From Marinoscillum pacificum (GTDB lineage: Bacteria; Bacteroidota; Bacteroidia; Cytophagales; Cyclobacteriaceae), in the NCBI RefSeq assembly GCF_024714495.1, contig NZ_JAMZMJ010000001.1, positions 1,426,001 to 1,490,000 on the forward strand: a DNA stretch of 64,000 nucleotides. Direction: 5' to 3'. This document shows, in pieces, positions 8,122-14,677 of the stretch; within the stretch, counting starts at the first letter, position 1, and every line of letters begins with the position of its first letter. The notes under the pieces were generated by a model. The model was given only the letters and a program-made list of their open reading frames with translations, did no database searches and had not been told where the DNA came from. The position numbers and the translations under genes are program-made.

Positions 8122-8132
8122 TAACAAACACT
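8122..8132. repeat. TAACAAACACT motif after the lipoprotein stop codon
   Basis: Thirteen bases after the lipoprotein stop, TAACAAACACT matches TAACAAACGCT (6428-6438), which opens the big palindrome after the TIR gene, with one difference. This could be the left end of a second, truncated or degenerate element; no matching right arm was found. The rest of the 214-base spacer (8110-8323) holds the three hairpins listed separately. Confidence 0.3.
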
Positions 8133-8165
8133 AAAATGAATCACTAGCCGTGCGCATATGAACTG

Positions 8166-8183
8166 CCCCGATAGTTATCGGGG
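8166..8183. repeat. CCCCGATA/TATCGGGG palindrome
   Basis: A perfect 8-bp inverted repeat with a 2-nt centre. From general knowledge, CCCGATA-type palindromes are dispersed in many copies in marine Cytophagales genomes. Only one copy was noticed in this window. There is no T-run, so it is not a standard intrinsic terminator. Confidence 0.55.
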
Positions 8184-8234
8184 TAGAGAGATCAATACGA
8201 AGCAGAATTTTCGGTACTTCTAGAAACCTTAGCC

Positions 8235-8258
8235 TTTGTTGGAGTTGTCTCCAACAAA
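8235..8258. repeat. Hairpin with TTGT loop (TTTGTTGGAG/CTCCAACAAA)
   Basis: Perfect 10-bp stem with loop TTGT. It belongs to the same family as the hairpins at 8290-8309 and 11770-11789, which on the minus strand also place a TTGT loop on a GGTG/CACC-type stem. It sits just beyond the 3' end of the DUF2589 operon. Confidence 0.5.
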
Positions 8259-8289
8259 CTATATTGGAACCTAAGTCTTATGTGTATCT

Positions 8290-8309
8290 ATTTGGTGACA
8301 ACACCAAAT
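8290..8309. repeat. Hairpin ATTTGGTG-ACAA-CACCAAAT
   Basis: Perfect 8-bp stem with a 4-nt ACAA loop, 15 bases beyond the stop of the zinc-ribbon gene (minus strand). A near copy (19 of 20 positions) lies at 11770-11789, upstream of the same operon's first gene, so the pair brackets the four-gene DUF2589 cluster. No T-run follows on either strand. Confidence 0.55.
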
Positions 8310-8323
8310 GTGGCAAAGTACTT

Positions 8324-8563
8324 TTATCCTTTAAACTTCTTTGCAGTATCGATATTCTCCAATGCCACTTTCAGCTTTTGCATTAACTCGATAGCCTTGG
8401 ATGATTCTTCTCTATCCATAGAGAAGTTGGTCAGGCACTTTGGACAGGTTATGGATGCCTGATAAAGTAAGTCTTGCAGGCTGGTCTCAATATGTGTTTC
8501 ACACTTAGGGCATTTAAATCCGTTTTTGTGCTCTGGTTGATGAAGAGGGTTTTGATTTATCAT
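8324..8563 (-). CDS. Small zinc-ribbon protein, last gene of DUF2589 operon
   Basis: A 79-residue protein with two CPKC motifs (residues about 18-21 and 40-43) separated by ~18 residues, the layout of a rubredoxin-like zinc ribbon. A basic/amphipathic helix follows (about 50-75, RxESSKAIELMQKLKVALENI). Its start overlaps the stop of the upstream DUF2589 gene by four bases, so it is translationally coupled. Zinc ribbons of this size often mediate protein or nucleic-acid contacts; here the operon suggests it works with the DUF2589 proteins. Specific function unknown. Confidence 0.8.
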   Translation of the reverse strand: MINQNPLHQPEHKNGFKCPKCETHIETSLQDLLYQASITCPKCLTNFSMDREESSKAIELMQKLKVALENIDTAKKFKG

Positions 8564-9513
8564 AGCTTAATTTGAAAATAGATTAGTTTCTTACTTGTTC
8601 TTGATGAGGTAACTTCGATGTACCCATTACAAGGAAATTGTTGCTTGGTTTTGGCAGTCAAATGCACTTTTACAATACCATGATCGTTTGTCAAAATCGT
8701 GGCAGCATAATTAGAAGGAACTCCAACCGGATCTCCCTGCTCCACTTCAATTGGTTTCTGCAAAACCTGATCCATGTCTTGACTAGTTTTCGGAACTACA
8801 GTGATATTGATTAATTCGTTACTTACTACTTTGGAATCACTCCTGTTGTGCAGAGTTATCTCCAATGAAATATCATTCTTGCTTTTAGTGAAATAGACTT
8901 TTTCGGGTGATACCGATAATTCATATTCATTCTCTGTAACACCTTTAATATTTTCCTGAGATATATTCAGCAACTGTAGATAACCTGCGGGCATATCTGA
9001 AGTAACTACTTCCATTTTGGCCTGCATATTCGTCTTTAATGAAGTTGTGTATACCTCTTCTTTATTGTTATTGTTAATCAACTCAACGTTCGATTGAGAC
9101 GGTCCCAACATGGCTATTGGTTGACTGATCTGATTGAGCTCTTTGTCTGGACCTTGTGGATCATCAGTATCCTTCCCAATCCAATTAATAATATTGATTC
9201 CCATTTTGAATTCAGCCTTATTGATTGTCATCAAGGGGATGGTAATAAGTGACAAAACAGGAATGTTGACGATCATTTTTTGCGGTATGCCTCCGGAGCC
9301 TGTATAATGATAGGAAAAGGTCAATAACTTGGGTACAAGCTTTCCATCTTTGGTTTCAAAACCAAACTCTTTAATAAATTTCAGTAAAGTCCTGGATGCA
9401 TTGATATTCGCATCAATCACGGCCTCCAACGGAAACGTAATGATATTTTTAAAAAGAAATAGATTCGATAGAACCAGATCCTCCGCAGGGTTAGTTGAGT
9501 TCTCTTCCGCCAT
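8560..9513 (-). CDS. DUF2589-type protein with C-terminal Ig-like domain (paralogue B)
   Basis: A 317-residue protein with no signal peptide. Residues about 70-110 carry the DUF2589 signature, a KMIVNIPVLSLITIPLMTIN stretch followed by KAEFKMGINI. The C-terminal ~110 residues (ELSVSPEKVYFTKSKND onwards) are beta-rich and resemble an Ig/invasin-like fold. The same two-part architecture, including a linking MPAGYLQLLNI segment, appears in the larger paralogue at 10292-11473. The proteins therefore look like two subunits derived by duplication. DUF2589 has no established function that I know of. Genes upstream (3-base gap) and downstream (4-base overlap) indicate a tight operon. Confidence 0.75.
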   Translation of the reverse strand: MAEENSTNPAEDLVLSNLFLFKNIITFPLEAVIDANINASRTLLKFIKEFGFETKDGKLVPKLLTFSYHYTGSGGIPQKMIVNIPVLSLITIPLMTINKAEFKMGINIINWIGKDTDDPQGPDKELNQISQPIAMLGPSQSNVELINNNNKEEVYTTSLKTNMQAKMEVVTSDMPAGYLQLLNISQENIKGVTENEYELSVSPEKVYFTKSKNDISLEITLHNRSDSKVVSNELINITVVPKTSQDMDQVLQKPIEVEQGDPVGVPSNYAATILTNDHGIVKVHLTAKTKQQFPCNGYIEVTSSRTSKKLIYFQIKL

Positions 9514-9516
9514 GAC

Positions 9517-10257
9517 TTAGTTGTCTACTAAAAACTTCATCCTTTTTTGATCTTTCTCATGATCAGGATCCTCAAATTTCTCAGAATAGCCCCATTTTAA
9601 TGTTTGCATATCTGCATGAACCTTTATTTCACAAATCATACTTTGATCCATCTTATTCAATTGATTCAAGTCTATGACCATCTTCTTTTTTTCTGAAGAA
9701 GCTGATTCTTGAATGTTAACAGGATCAATTATTTGCTGTACTTCATTCTTTAGGCTTTCACTATTTTCCTTAGAAAAAGAACATTTCTGGCTTTCAATTA
9801 AGTGCTGAGCATGCGCTTCCAGTTGTTTGATTAGATAGCTAGATATTGTTTCCAACAGATCTTCATCCTGAGGTTCCAGTTGATCAACATTGATTGATAT
9901 ATCAGGAACAGCTTTTAATTTTTGAGCAAGATCTGATTCTTGAATGATCTCCTGATCAAGCAACTGAAGAACAAACGTTCTCCAGTTGGACTTAATGAGT
10001 TGCTTAAATTGAGACTTAGTCTTCTCGTTGAACATGTTCACCAGGTCTTCAAACATGAATTTTAATGTAAAGTCAAAGGATTTTACCAGGCTATTAGGAA
10101 CACCAAAATATTGTAGATTTTCGACCTTGTGATCGAAATAATCCTTGGCCAATTTGGCTGATTTGATATTCGCTTGATTTTGAGCTTCTATTAAATCTAT
10201 CAGTATTTGTTTAACCAGTTTCTCCAGAATATCCGGTTGATCCTTTTTTGATGACAT
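9517..10257 (-). CDS. Uncharacterised helical protein in DUF2589 operon
   Basis: This 246-residue protein is not recognised. It is strongly acidic, mainly helical and without signal peptide or membrane segment. Features are an N-terminal helix rich in Asp/Lys/Leu (DILEKLVKQILIDLIEAQNQ), a central FGVPNSLVKSFDFTLKFMFE amphipathic region, several Glu/Gln-rich helices, and a short beta-like C-terminus (MICEIKVHADMQTLKWGYSEKF). Its position between the two DUF2589 genes, with gaps of 34 and 3 bases, implies that it acts with them, perhaps as an adaptor or assembly factor; that is inference only. Confidence 0.7.
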   Translation of the reverse strand: MSSKKDQPDILEKLVKQILIDLIEAQNQANIKSAKLAKDYFDHKVENLQYFGVPNSLVKSFDFTLKFMFEDLVNMFNEKTKSQFKQLIKSNWRTFVLQLLDQEIIQESDLAQKLKAVPDISINVDQLEPQDEDLLETISSYLIKQLEAHAQHLIESQKCSFSKENSESLKNEVQQIIDPVNIQESASSEKKKMVIDLNQLNKMDQSMICEIKVHADMQTLKWGYSEKFEDPDHEKDQKRMKFLVDN

Positions 10258-10291
10258 GTTTGAGAGACAATTCTTTATTTAAGTTTTCCTA

Positions 10292-11473
10292 CTATTTCTT
10301 ATCAGATTTTTTAGACGGCTTAGCTTCCTCTTCTCCACCACCATCTTCCTCACCTCCCGTATCTGATGAGTTAGGAATGATCACATAGACGATATTTTGT
10401 ACCTGATTATAAGTTCCCCCATCATTTCCTGGTTTCGGAATTTTGGCAGTCACAGAAATAGTTCCTGACTTTTCTTCAGTTCCAGAGTAAACAGCATCCT
10501 TAACTTTAAATTCAAAACCCACTATACCTTTATCATTGGCATATCCGGTTTTAGTGTCAGCATCATCTTCCAGATCATTATTCCCTTGATATACTCGTTT
10601 GTAAGTATTCAAAACTCGATCACTGACTATCAATTTGGAGTTGCCCTCACTATGTAGAGGTAGCCCTTTATTCTTCAGTTTTAGTGCAGCCTCAAGATCA
10701 GGCGTCTCACTTCCTTCAACAAGAGTGATTGGATCAAATGGATTATCTGCGGTATCCATTACCTTGACTGTTACCTCTGCTCCTGGTACGACTAACCCAT
10801 TTCCATTTTTAATAGTCGTTTGAAGTGTGTTAGTCTGTGTCCGATCCAGGGTAAGGGCTGCAGGACTTATTGCCATTTGTTCATCTGGTGAAATGGAAGA
10901 TGAGCTACCCTGTAGTATGTTTAGCACAGTTTGTAAACCCGCAGGCAATCCAGCTTGACCACCTTCCACATGAACGTTCATGGTATATTCAACAGAGTAC
11001 TTGGAGTCTTGTGCGGCTTTAGAGTGCTGTTTGCTTGAATAATTAGCCTGAGCTTTTACAGAAACTGAAAATGGGCCTATTCCTAAACTAGCTTCAGCTG
11101 TAGCATCTACGGTAAGTTCCGTATCATTGGACGTTTCAGACATACTCGAGGATGCTGCCGATATATTAGCTATAAAATCAATGGTGAAATTGGTAACCTC
11201 AATAACTGGAATAGCTAAAACAGTTATTAACGGAACTGTAAGAGTAGTAAGTTGCCCTCCATTATTATACTGGAAAACGACATTTACCGGTTTCTTCTCA
11301 TTGGTATCTGGGTCTACAGTAAGTCCAACCTCATTGATAAATTCATAGGTTGTCTTAGCTGCCATTGCTTGCGCTTTAACAATAGCATCCATCGGACCGC
11401 CTATGAGTGCGCTGTAGTCGATTGCATTTAATGCATTAGTTGCCACCGTACTTGGTGTAGTGTCAATTGGCAT
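10292..11473 (-). CDS. DUF2589-type protein with C-terminal Ig-like domain (paralogue A)
   Basis: A 393-residue protein, first gene of the four-gene operon, no signal peptide. Residues about 20-190 match DUF2589: an AMAAKTTYEFINEVGL helix, the TLTVPLITVLAIPVIEVTNF strand pair, an IDFIANISA strand, then an amphipathic alternating segment (VDATAEASLGIGPFSVSVKA). After a LPAGLQTVLNIL linker comes an Ig/invasin-like segment (AALTLDRTQTNTLQTTIKNG... with VPGAEVTVKV). The tail is low-complexity, Gly/Glu- then Lys-rich (GGEEDGGGEEEAKPSKKSDKK). DUF2589 proteins often occur as adjacent paralogues; their biochemical role is not known to me. Confidence 0.8.
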   Translation of the reverse strand: MPIDTTPSTVATNALNAIDYSALIGGPMDAIVKAQAMAAKTTYEFINEVGLTVDPDTNEKKPVNVVFQYNNGGQLTTLTVPLITVLAIPVIEVTNFTIDFIANISAASSSMSETSNDTELTVDATAEASLGIGPFSVSVKAQANYSSKQHSKAAQDSKYSVEYTMNVHVEGGQAGLPAGLQTVLNILQGSSSSISPDEQMAISPAALTLDRTQTNTLQTTIKNGNGLVVPGAEVTVKVMDTADNPFDPITLVEGSETPDLEAALKLKNKGLPLHSEGNSKLIVSDRVLNTYKRVYQGNNDLEDDADTKTGYANDKGIVGFEFKVKDAVYSGTEEKSGTISVTAKIPKPGNDGGTYNQVQNIVYVIIPNSSDTGGEEDGGGEEEAKPSKKSDKK

Positions 11474-11597
11474 AAATCTTTAAATTTTAGGTGTAAAAAA
11501 TGAATCGTCTAGTGCCAGATGAGTAGAAATTGATCAACTATCAATTATCCTTAACAAGGTATCAGGTTACGTTATATATAATCAATACCCTAATTAT

Positions 11598-11615
11598 GGT
11601 ATTTTACAGGTAACT
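11598..11615. promoter_or_regulatory. GGTATTTTACAGGTAACT motif upstream of DUF2589 operon
   Basis: This 18-mer matches 5280-5297 at 17 positions and, like that copy, follows a TACC(C)-loop-GGTA hairpin. It lies 125 bases upstream of the first DUF2589 gene in the 467-base divergent spacer 11474-11940. The rest of that spacer is AT-rich and contains one hairpin copy (11770-11789); I see no gene in it. Confidence 0.35.
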
Positions 11616-11769
11616 GTATTAAGAAATCAAGATTAGTTAGGAACACAAAAAACAATAGTCCAAAAAAATAGCTTCAAAGTACCAAAAAAGATATAGACTC
11701 CTCATATTTAAACGACAACATACCAGCCATTTCCTGATTGAAATAAACTAACCCCTAGCGATAAAACGT

Positions 11770-11789
11770 ATTTGATGACAACACCAAAT
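11770..11789. repeat. Second copy of the ATTTGRTGACAACACCAAAT hairpin
   Basis: Identical to 8290-8309 apart from one base, which creates a single mismatch in the stem. It lies between the DUF2589 operon and the divergent histidine kinase gene. Confidence 0.5.
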
Positions 11790-11940
11790 GCATAAAATTC
11801 AATAAAGTGAAACAATTGCCCCCCATGGAAGACTTTTTCACAATTCAAATACCATTAACGACAATTCAACTCAAAGTCCTTTTGTAAATTGACTAACAAA
11901 CTAAGTTTTGCACCGAAGCAGGTAAACACTTGAGACTTGA

Positions 11941-13005
11941 ATGATCACCAATAGAGAAAAACGCATACAATACCTGGGATTTGATGATAAATGGTTCGTC
12001 ATCATAGGTGTCATCCTGTTGGGCTTATCAACAATCTACGTTTTTAATGTAACCATAACCGAGCTTACAACAGCAGAACTAATAGCTACCTTTGTAGTCT
12101 CTTTATGTTTCTCTGCTTGCGATTGGCTCATCAATCGATACATTCTAATTCGCTTAAGAATCCTCTTCCCCAGCCTGAAGGACAGCATCAAACGGGTAAC
12201 ATTACTATTCATAAGTACTACAGTCACGGTAACCATCGTTGATTTCCTTGGGGTTTTCTTCATTTCTATGCTGGTAAATAATGTTCACTATGACTTTCAA
12301 GGTAGAGCCCGATCTTTGGTTGTCATTGTGATACTCACCACTATGACAATGGCTATTTATGAAGCCGTTTACTTCTTTGTTTTACTCAAAAAATCAGTTA
12401 GAGAAGAAGAGCAAGCCAAACAGGCAATTATCCAGGCCGAATTAGACACCCTTCGTAATCAAGCCCAGCCGCATTTTTTCTTCAATACGCTCAACACCTT
12501 GCGCGATATCATCGATCAAAGCCCGAAAGAAGACGCAAAACAGTTTGTAGACAAACTATCGGATATCTATCGGTTTTTATTGGAGTCAGGCAATGCCAAT
12601 TTGATTTCTTTAAAGGCGGAGTTGAAGTTTGCTAAAGCCTACATCCATGTACAGTCTGAACGATTTGGAGACAATCTAAAAGTGAATTGGAATATCCCGC
12701 AAGGCTCGGAAGATCAATTCATTGCGCCCATGAGCTTACAATTGCTCCTGGAGAATGCCATTAAACACAATGTAGTTTCCAGAGCCAAACCACTGGTGAT
12801 CAACATTGACAAGATCGATGAATTCATAGTGGTCACCAATAAAATTCAAAAGAAATCCACCCAGCTACCTTCCACTAAAATGGGATTGAAAAACATTGAA
12901 AAGCGGTATGCGCTCATCTCTAACCGATCAGTAGAAATAGTCAATGATGGGCATCAATTTTCAGTTGCCCTCCCATTGTTGAATAATAGCTTGCCAAAAG
13001 AATAA
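11941..13005 (+). CDS. LytS/YehU-type membrane sensor histidine kinase
   Basis: A 354-residue inner-membrane sensor. Four hydrophobic segments (about residues 18-40, 43-62, 85-115 and 125-150) precede a short coiled linker. The His_kinase domain shows QPHFFFNTLN with phospho-acceptor His178 and an N-box-like LLLENAIKHNV; the C-terminal MGLKNIEKRYAL matches the GLxNxxxRL glycine box. The membrane region has no known sensory module, so the stimulus is unknown. The paired LytTR regulator starts two bases after the stop, so both form one operon. Confidence 0.9.
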   Translation: MITNREKRIQYLGFDDKWFVIIGVILLGLSTIYVFNVTITELTTAELIATFVVSLCFSACDWLINRYILIRLRILFPSLKDSIKRVTLLFISTTVTVTIVDFLGVFFISMLVNNVHYDFQGRARSLVVIVILTTMTMAIYEAVYFFVLLKKSVREEEQAKQAIIQAELDTLRNQAQPHFFFNTLNTLRDIIDQSPKEDAKQFVDKLSDIYRFLLESGNANLISLKAELKFAKAYIHVQSERFGDNLKVNWNIPQGSEDQFIAPMSLQLLLENAIKHNVVSRAKPLVINIDKIDEFIVVTNKIQKKSTQLPSTKMGLKNIEKRYALISNRSVEIVNDGHQFSVALPLLNNSLPKE

Positions 13006-13007
13006 CA

Positions 13008-13760
13008 ATGCAAATCTTAATTATCGAAGACGAAATCCGGGCTGTCAACCAGCTGCAATCCATGCTGAAGGCATGTGACTTTAAGATTGATTTGCTTCAA
13101 ATTATCGATACGGTCGAAGATGCTGTGCTGTGGTTTAAAAATAATGAAGCCCCTGACCTGGTATTTATGGACATTCAACTGGCTGATGGCCTAAGCTTCG
13201 AGATTTTCCAGAAAACAACGGTAAAAGCCCCTATCATCTTCACTACTGCCTTTGATCAATATGCCATTCAGGCCTTCAAGGTCAACAGTGTAGATTATTT
13301 GTTAAAACCGATACAAAAGGACGATCTAAAAAGTGCACTGGACAAGTTCCTCCAGTCCAATAAGTCTTCGACATTGGATCAAACAACCCTGAAGCAGTTG
13401 CTCAGTGATTTAAAAGTTCCTGTCGAAAGAGAAGGCATTTTGGTTAAATCTGGGAACGGATTTGTACAGCTCAAAATAGCCGATTTACTCTATTGCTATT
13501 CAGAAGACAGCATCACTTTTGGTGTCACGCTGGACAAGCGATTCATCATCGAAGAGACTATTGATGACCTCTACACTACTTTGGATCAGACTAAGTTCTT
13601 TAAAATCAATCGTGGACAAATAGTGTCTAAATCTTGCATCTCGAAAATAGAGCCGTATTTCAACCATCGAGTGATCCTTTTTGTGACCAATCCGAGAGAT
13701 CAGGAATTCATCGTTAGCAGGCCAAAAACCAGCGATTTCAAGAATTGGATGAATCAATAG
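13008..13760 (+). CDS. LytTR-family response regulator
   Basis: A 250-residue two-domain regulator. The receiver domain (1-120) has the acidic pocket (IIEDE, residues 5-9), phospho-acceptor Asp55 in VFMDIQLADG, Thr79/80 and Lys100 in DYLLKPI. The LytTR DNA-binding domain (about 145-248) contains GILVKSGNGFVQLKIADLLY and the FFKINRGQIVSKSCISKIE strand-helix typical of the family. The CPBP protease gene begins 108 bases downstream; the spacer holds a CGTTAC/GTAACG inverted repeat (13767-13791) that could be a site for this regulator, though this is a guess. Confidence 0.93.
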   Translation: MQILIIEDEIRAVNQLQSMLKACDFKIDLLQIIDTVEDAVLWFKNNEAPDLVFMDIQLADGLSFEIFQKTTVKAPIIFTTAFDQYAIQAFKVNSVDYLLKPIQKDDLKSALDKFLQSNKSSTLDQTTLKQLLSDLKVPVEREGILVKSGNGFVQLKIADLLYCYSEDSITFGVTLDKRFIIEETIDDLYTTLDQTKFFKINRGQIVSKSCISKIEPYFNHRVILFVTNPRDQEFIVSRPKTSDFKNWMNQ

Positions 13761-13868
13761 TCAGACCGTTACAATTCAAGCAGCCGTAACGATAGTCCAG
13801 CAGAATCATCTTTCCTGGCAGTGCATATGAATTGATATTCGCTCATAACAATTCAAACTAACAGAAAG

Positions 13869-14534
13869 ATGAAAAACCTAACACTAAAACAAATACTTCT
13901 TCCACTAGCGACGCTAGCCATTATCTTATTCATGTACTTTGGTCCTGTTACCAGAACCATTTTTGAGAACATCATTCTCTCTTTAGTCATTATCGTAGCT
14001 AGCTATTTCGAATTCAATGGAAAACCTTTTGCCGCAATTGGAATGTATCGTGAAAAATTCACGGCTAAAAACCTACTGGTTCTGGCTCCTTTGACTGCAT
14101 TTGGGCTCTTCGTTTTCTATGTTCTATTAGTTGTTCCCGCGATTGAGACACTGACTGGCGTTCCTATTGACATGTCACAATTGGATCATTTGGAAGGAGA
14201 TCTTACCTCCTCCTTAATCTGGCTGGGAGTCATTTGGGCCACAGCAGCCTTTGGAGAAGAAATTATTTTCCGAGGCTTTTTAATGCGCCAATTCGTCAAG
14301 TTTTTCGGAGACAGTAAATTAAGCATCGCAATCAATATTCTAATCATCTGCGGCTTTTTCGGCTACATGCACATGCAACAAGGAATCACCGGTCAGCTTG
14401 TTGCCGGATCAACAGGAGCGATTTTTTCACTCATTTTTTACAAACGCAAGTACGATCTCTGGTTTATGATCATGGTTCATGGTTTTTTCAATACGCTAGG
14501 TATCTTTAGTTTTTACTTTGGGTTGGCAGAATGA
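13869..14534 (+). CDS. CPBP-family intramembrane metalloprotease
   Basis: A 221-residue polytopic protein (about six membrane segments) of the CAAX-protease/bacteriocin-processing (CPBP, Abi) family. Motif 1 is AAFGEEIIFRGFL (EExxxR), motif 2 is FFGYMHMQQG with the metal-binding His, and motif 3 is MVHGFFNTLG (HxxxN). All expected catalytic residues are present. Family members process peptides or give self-immunity to bacteriocins. No bacteriocin-like peptide is seen nearby, so a housekeeping or signal-linked role with the preceding LytS/LytTR pair is equally possible. Confidence 0.9.
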   Translation: MKNLTLKQILLPLATLAIILFMYFGPVTRTIFENIILSLVIIVASYFEFNGKPFAAIGMYREKFTAKNLLVLAPLTAFGLFVFYVLLVVPAIETLTGVPIDMSQLDHLEGDLTSSLIWLGVIWATAAFGEEIIFRGFLMRQFVKFFGDSKLSIAINILIICGFFGYMHMQQGITGQLVAGSTGAIFSLIFYKRKYDLWFMIMVHGFFNTLGIFSFYFGLAE

Positions 14535-14551
14535 CAGCTTTGGATCTTAGA

Positions 14552-14587
14552 GTATAATCACGTTCGTTATGATGACCGTGATTATAC
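14552..14587 (+). terminator. Hairpin after CPBP gene
   Basis: Perfect 11-bp stem GTATAATCACG/CGTGATTATAC with a 14-nt loop, and an outer GATC(T)/(A)GATC pairing. It lies 18 bases after the stop codon. No T-run follows, so it is more likely an mRNA 3'-end stabiliser or a weak terminator. Confidence 0.45.
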
Positions 14588-14677
14588 CTGTAGATCAGAA
14601 TCATTTCAAATTCTAAAAAACTTCTTCCTATTTTATGGAATCTCCACACCTCATGCATCTCAATCATAAAAAAGCGC

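Noticed and set aside
6421-8132. Integron with gene cassettes
   Set aside because: One attC-like structure and one possible remnant, but no integron integrase or attI in the window; kept as a hypothesis only.
8324-11473. DUF2589 cluster as prophage tail or contractile injection genes
   Set aside because: No sheath, baseplate, spike, AAA ATPase or phage structural genes around it.
13869-14534. CPBP protease as bacteriocin immunity protein
   Set aside because: No bacteriocin-like peptide or export genes nearby; only generic family membership can be claimed.
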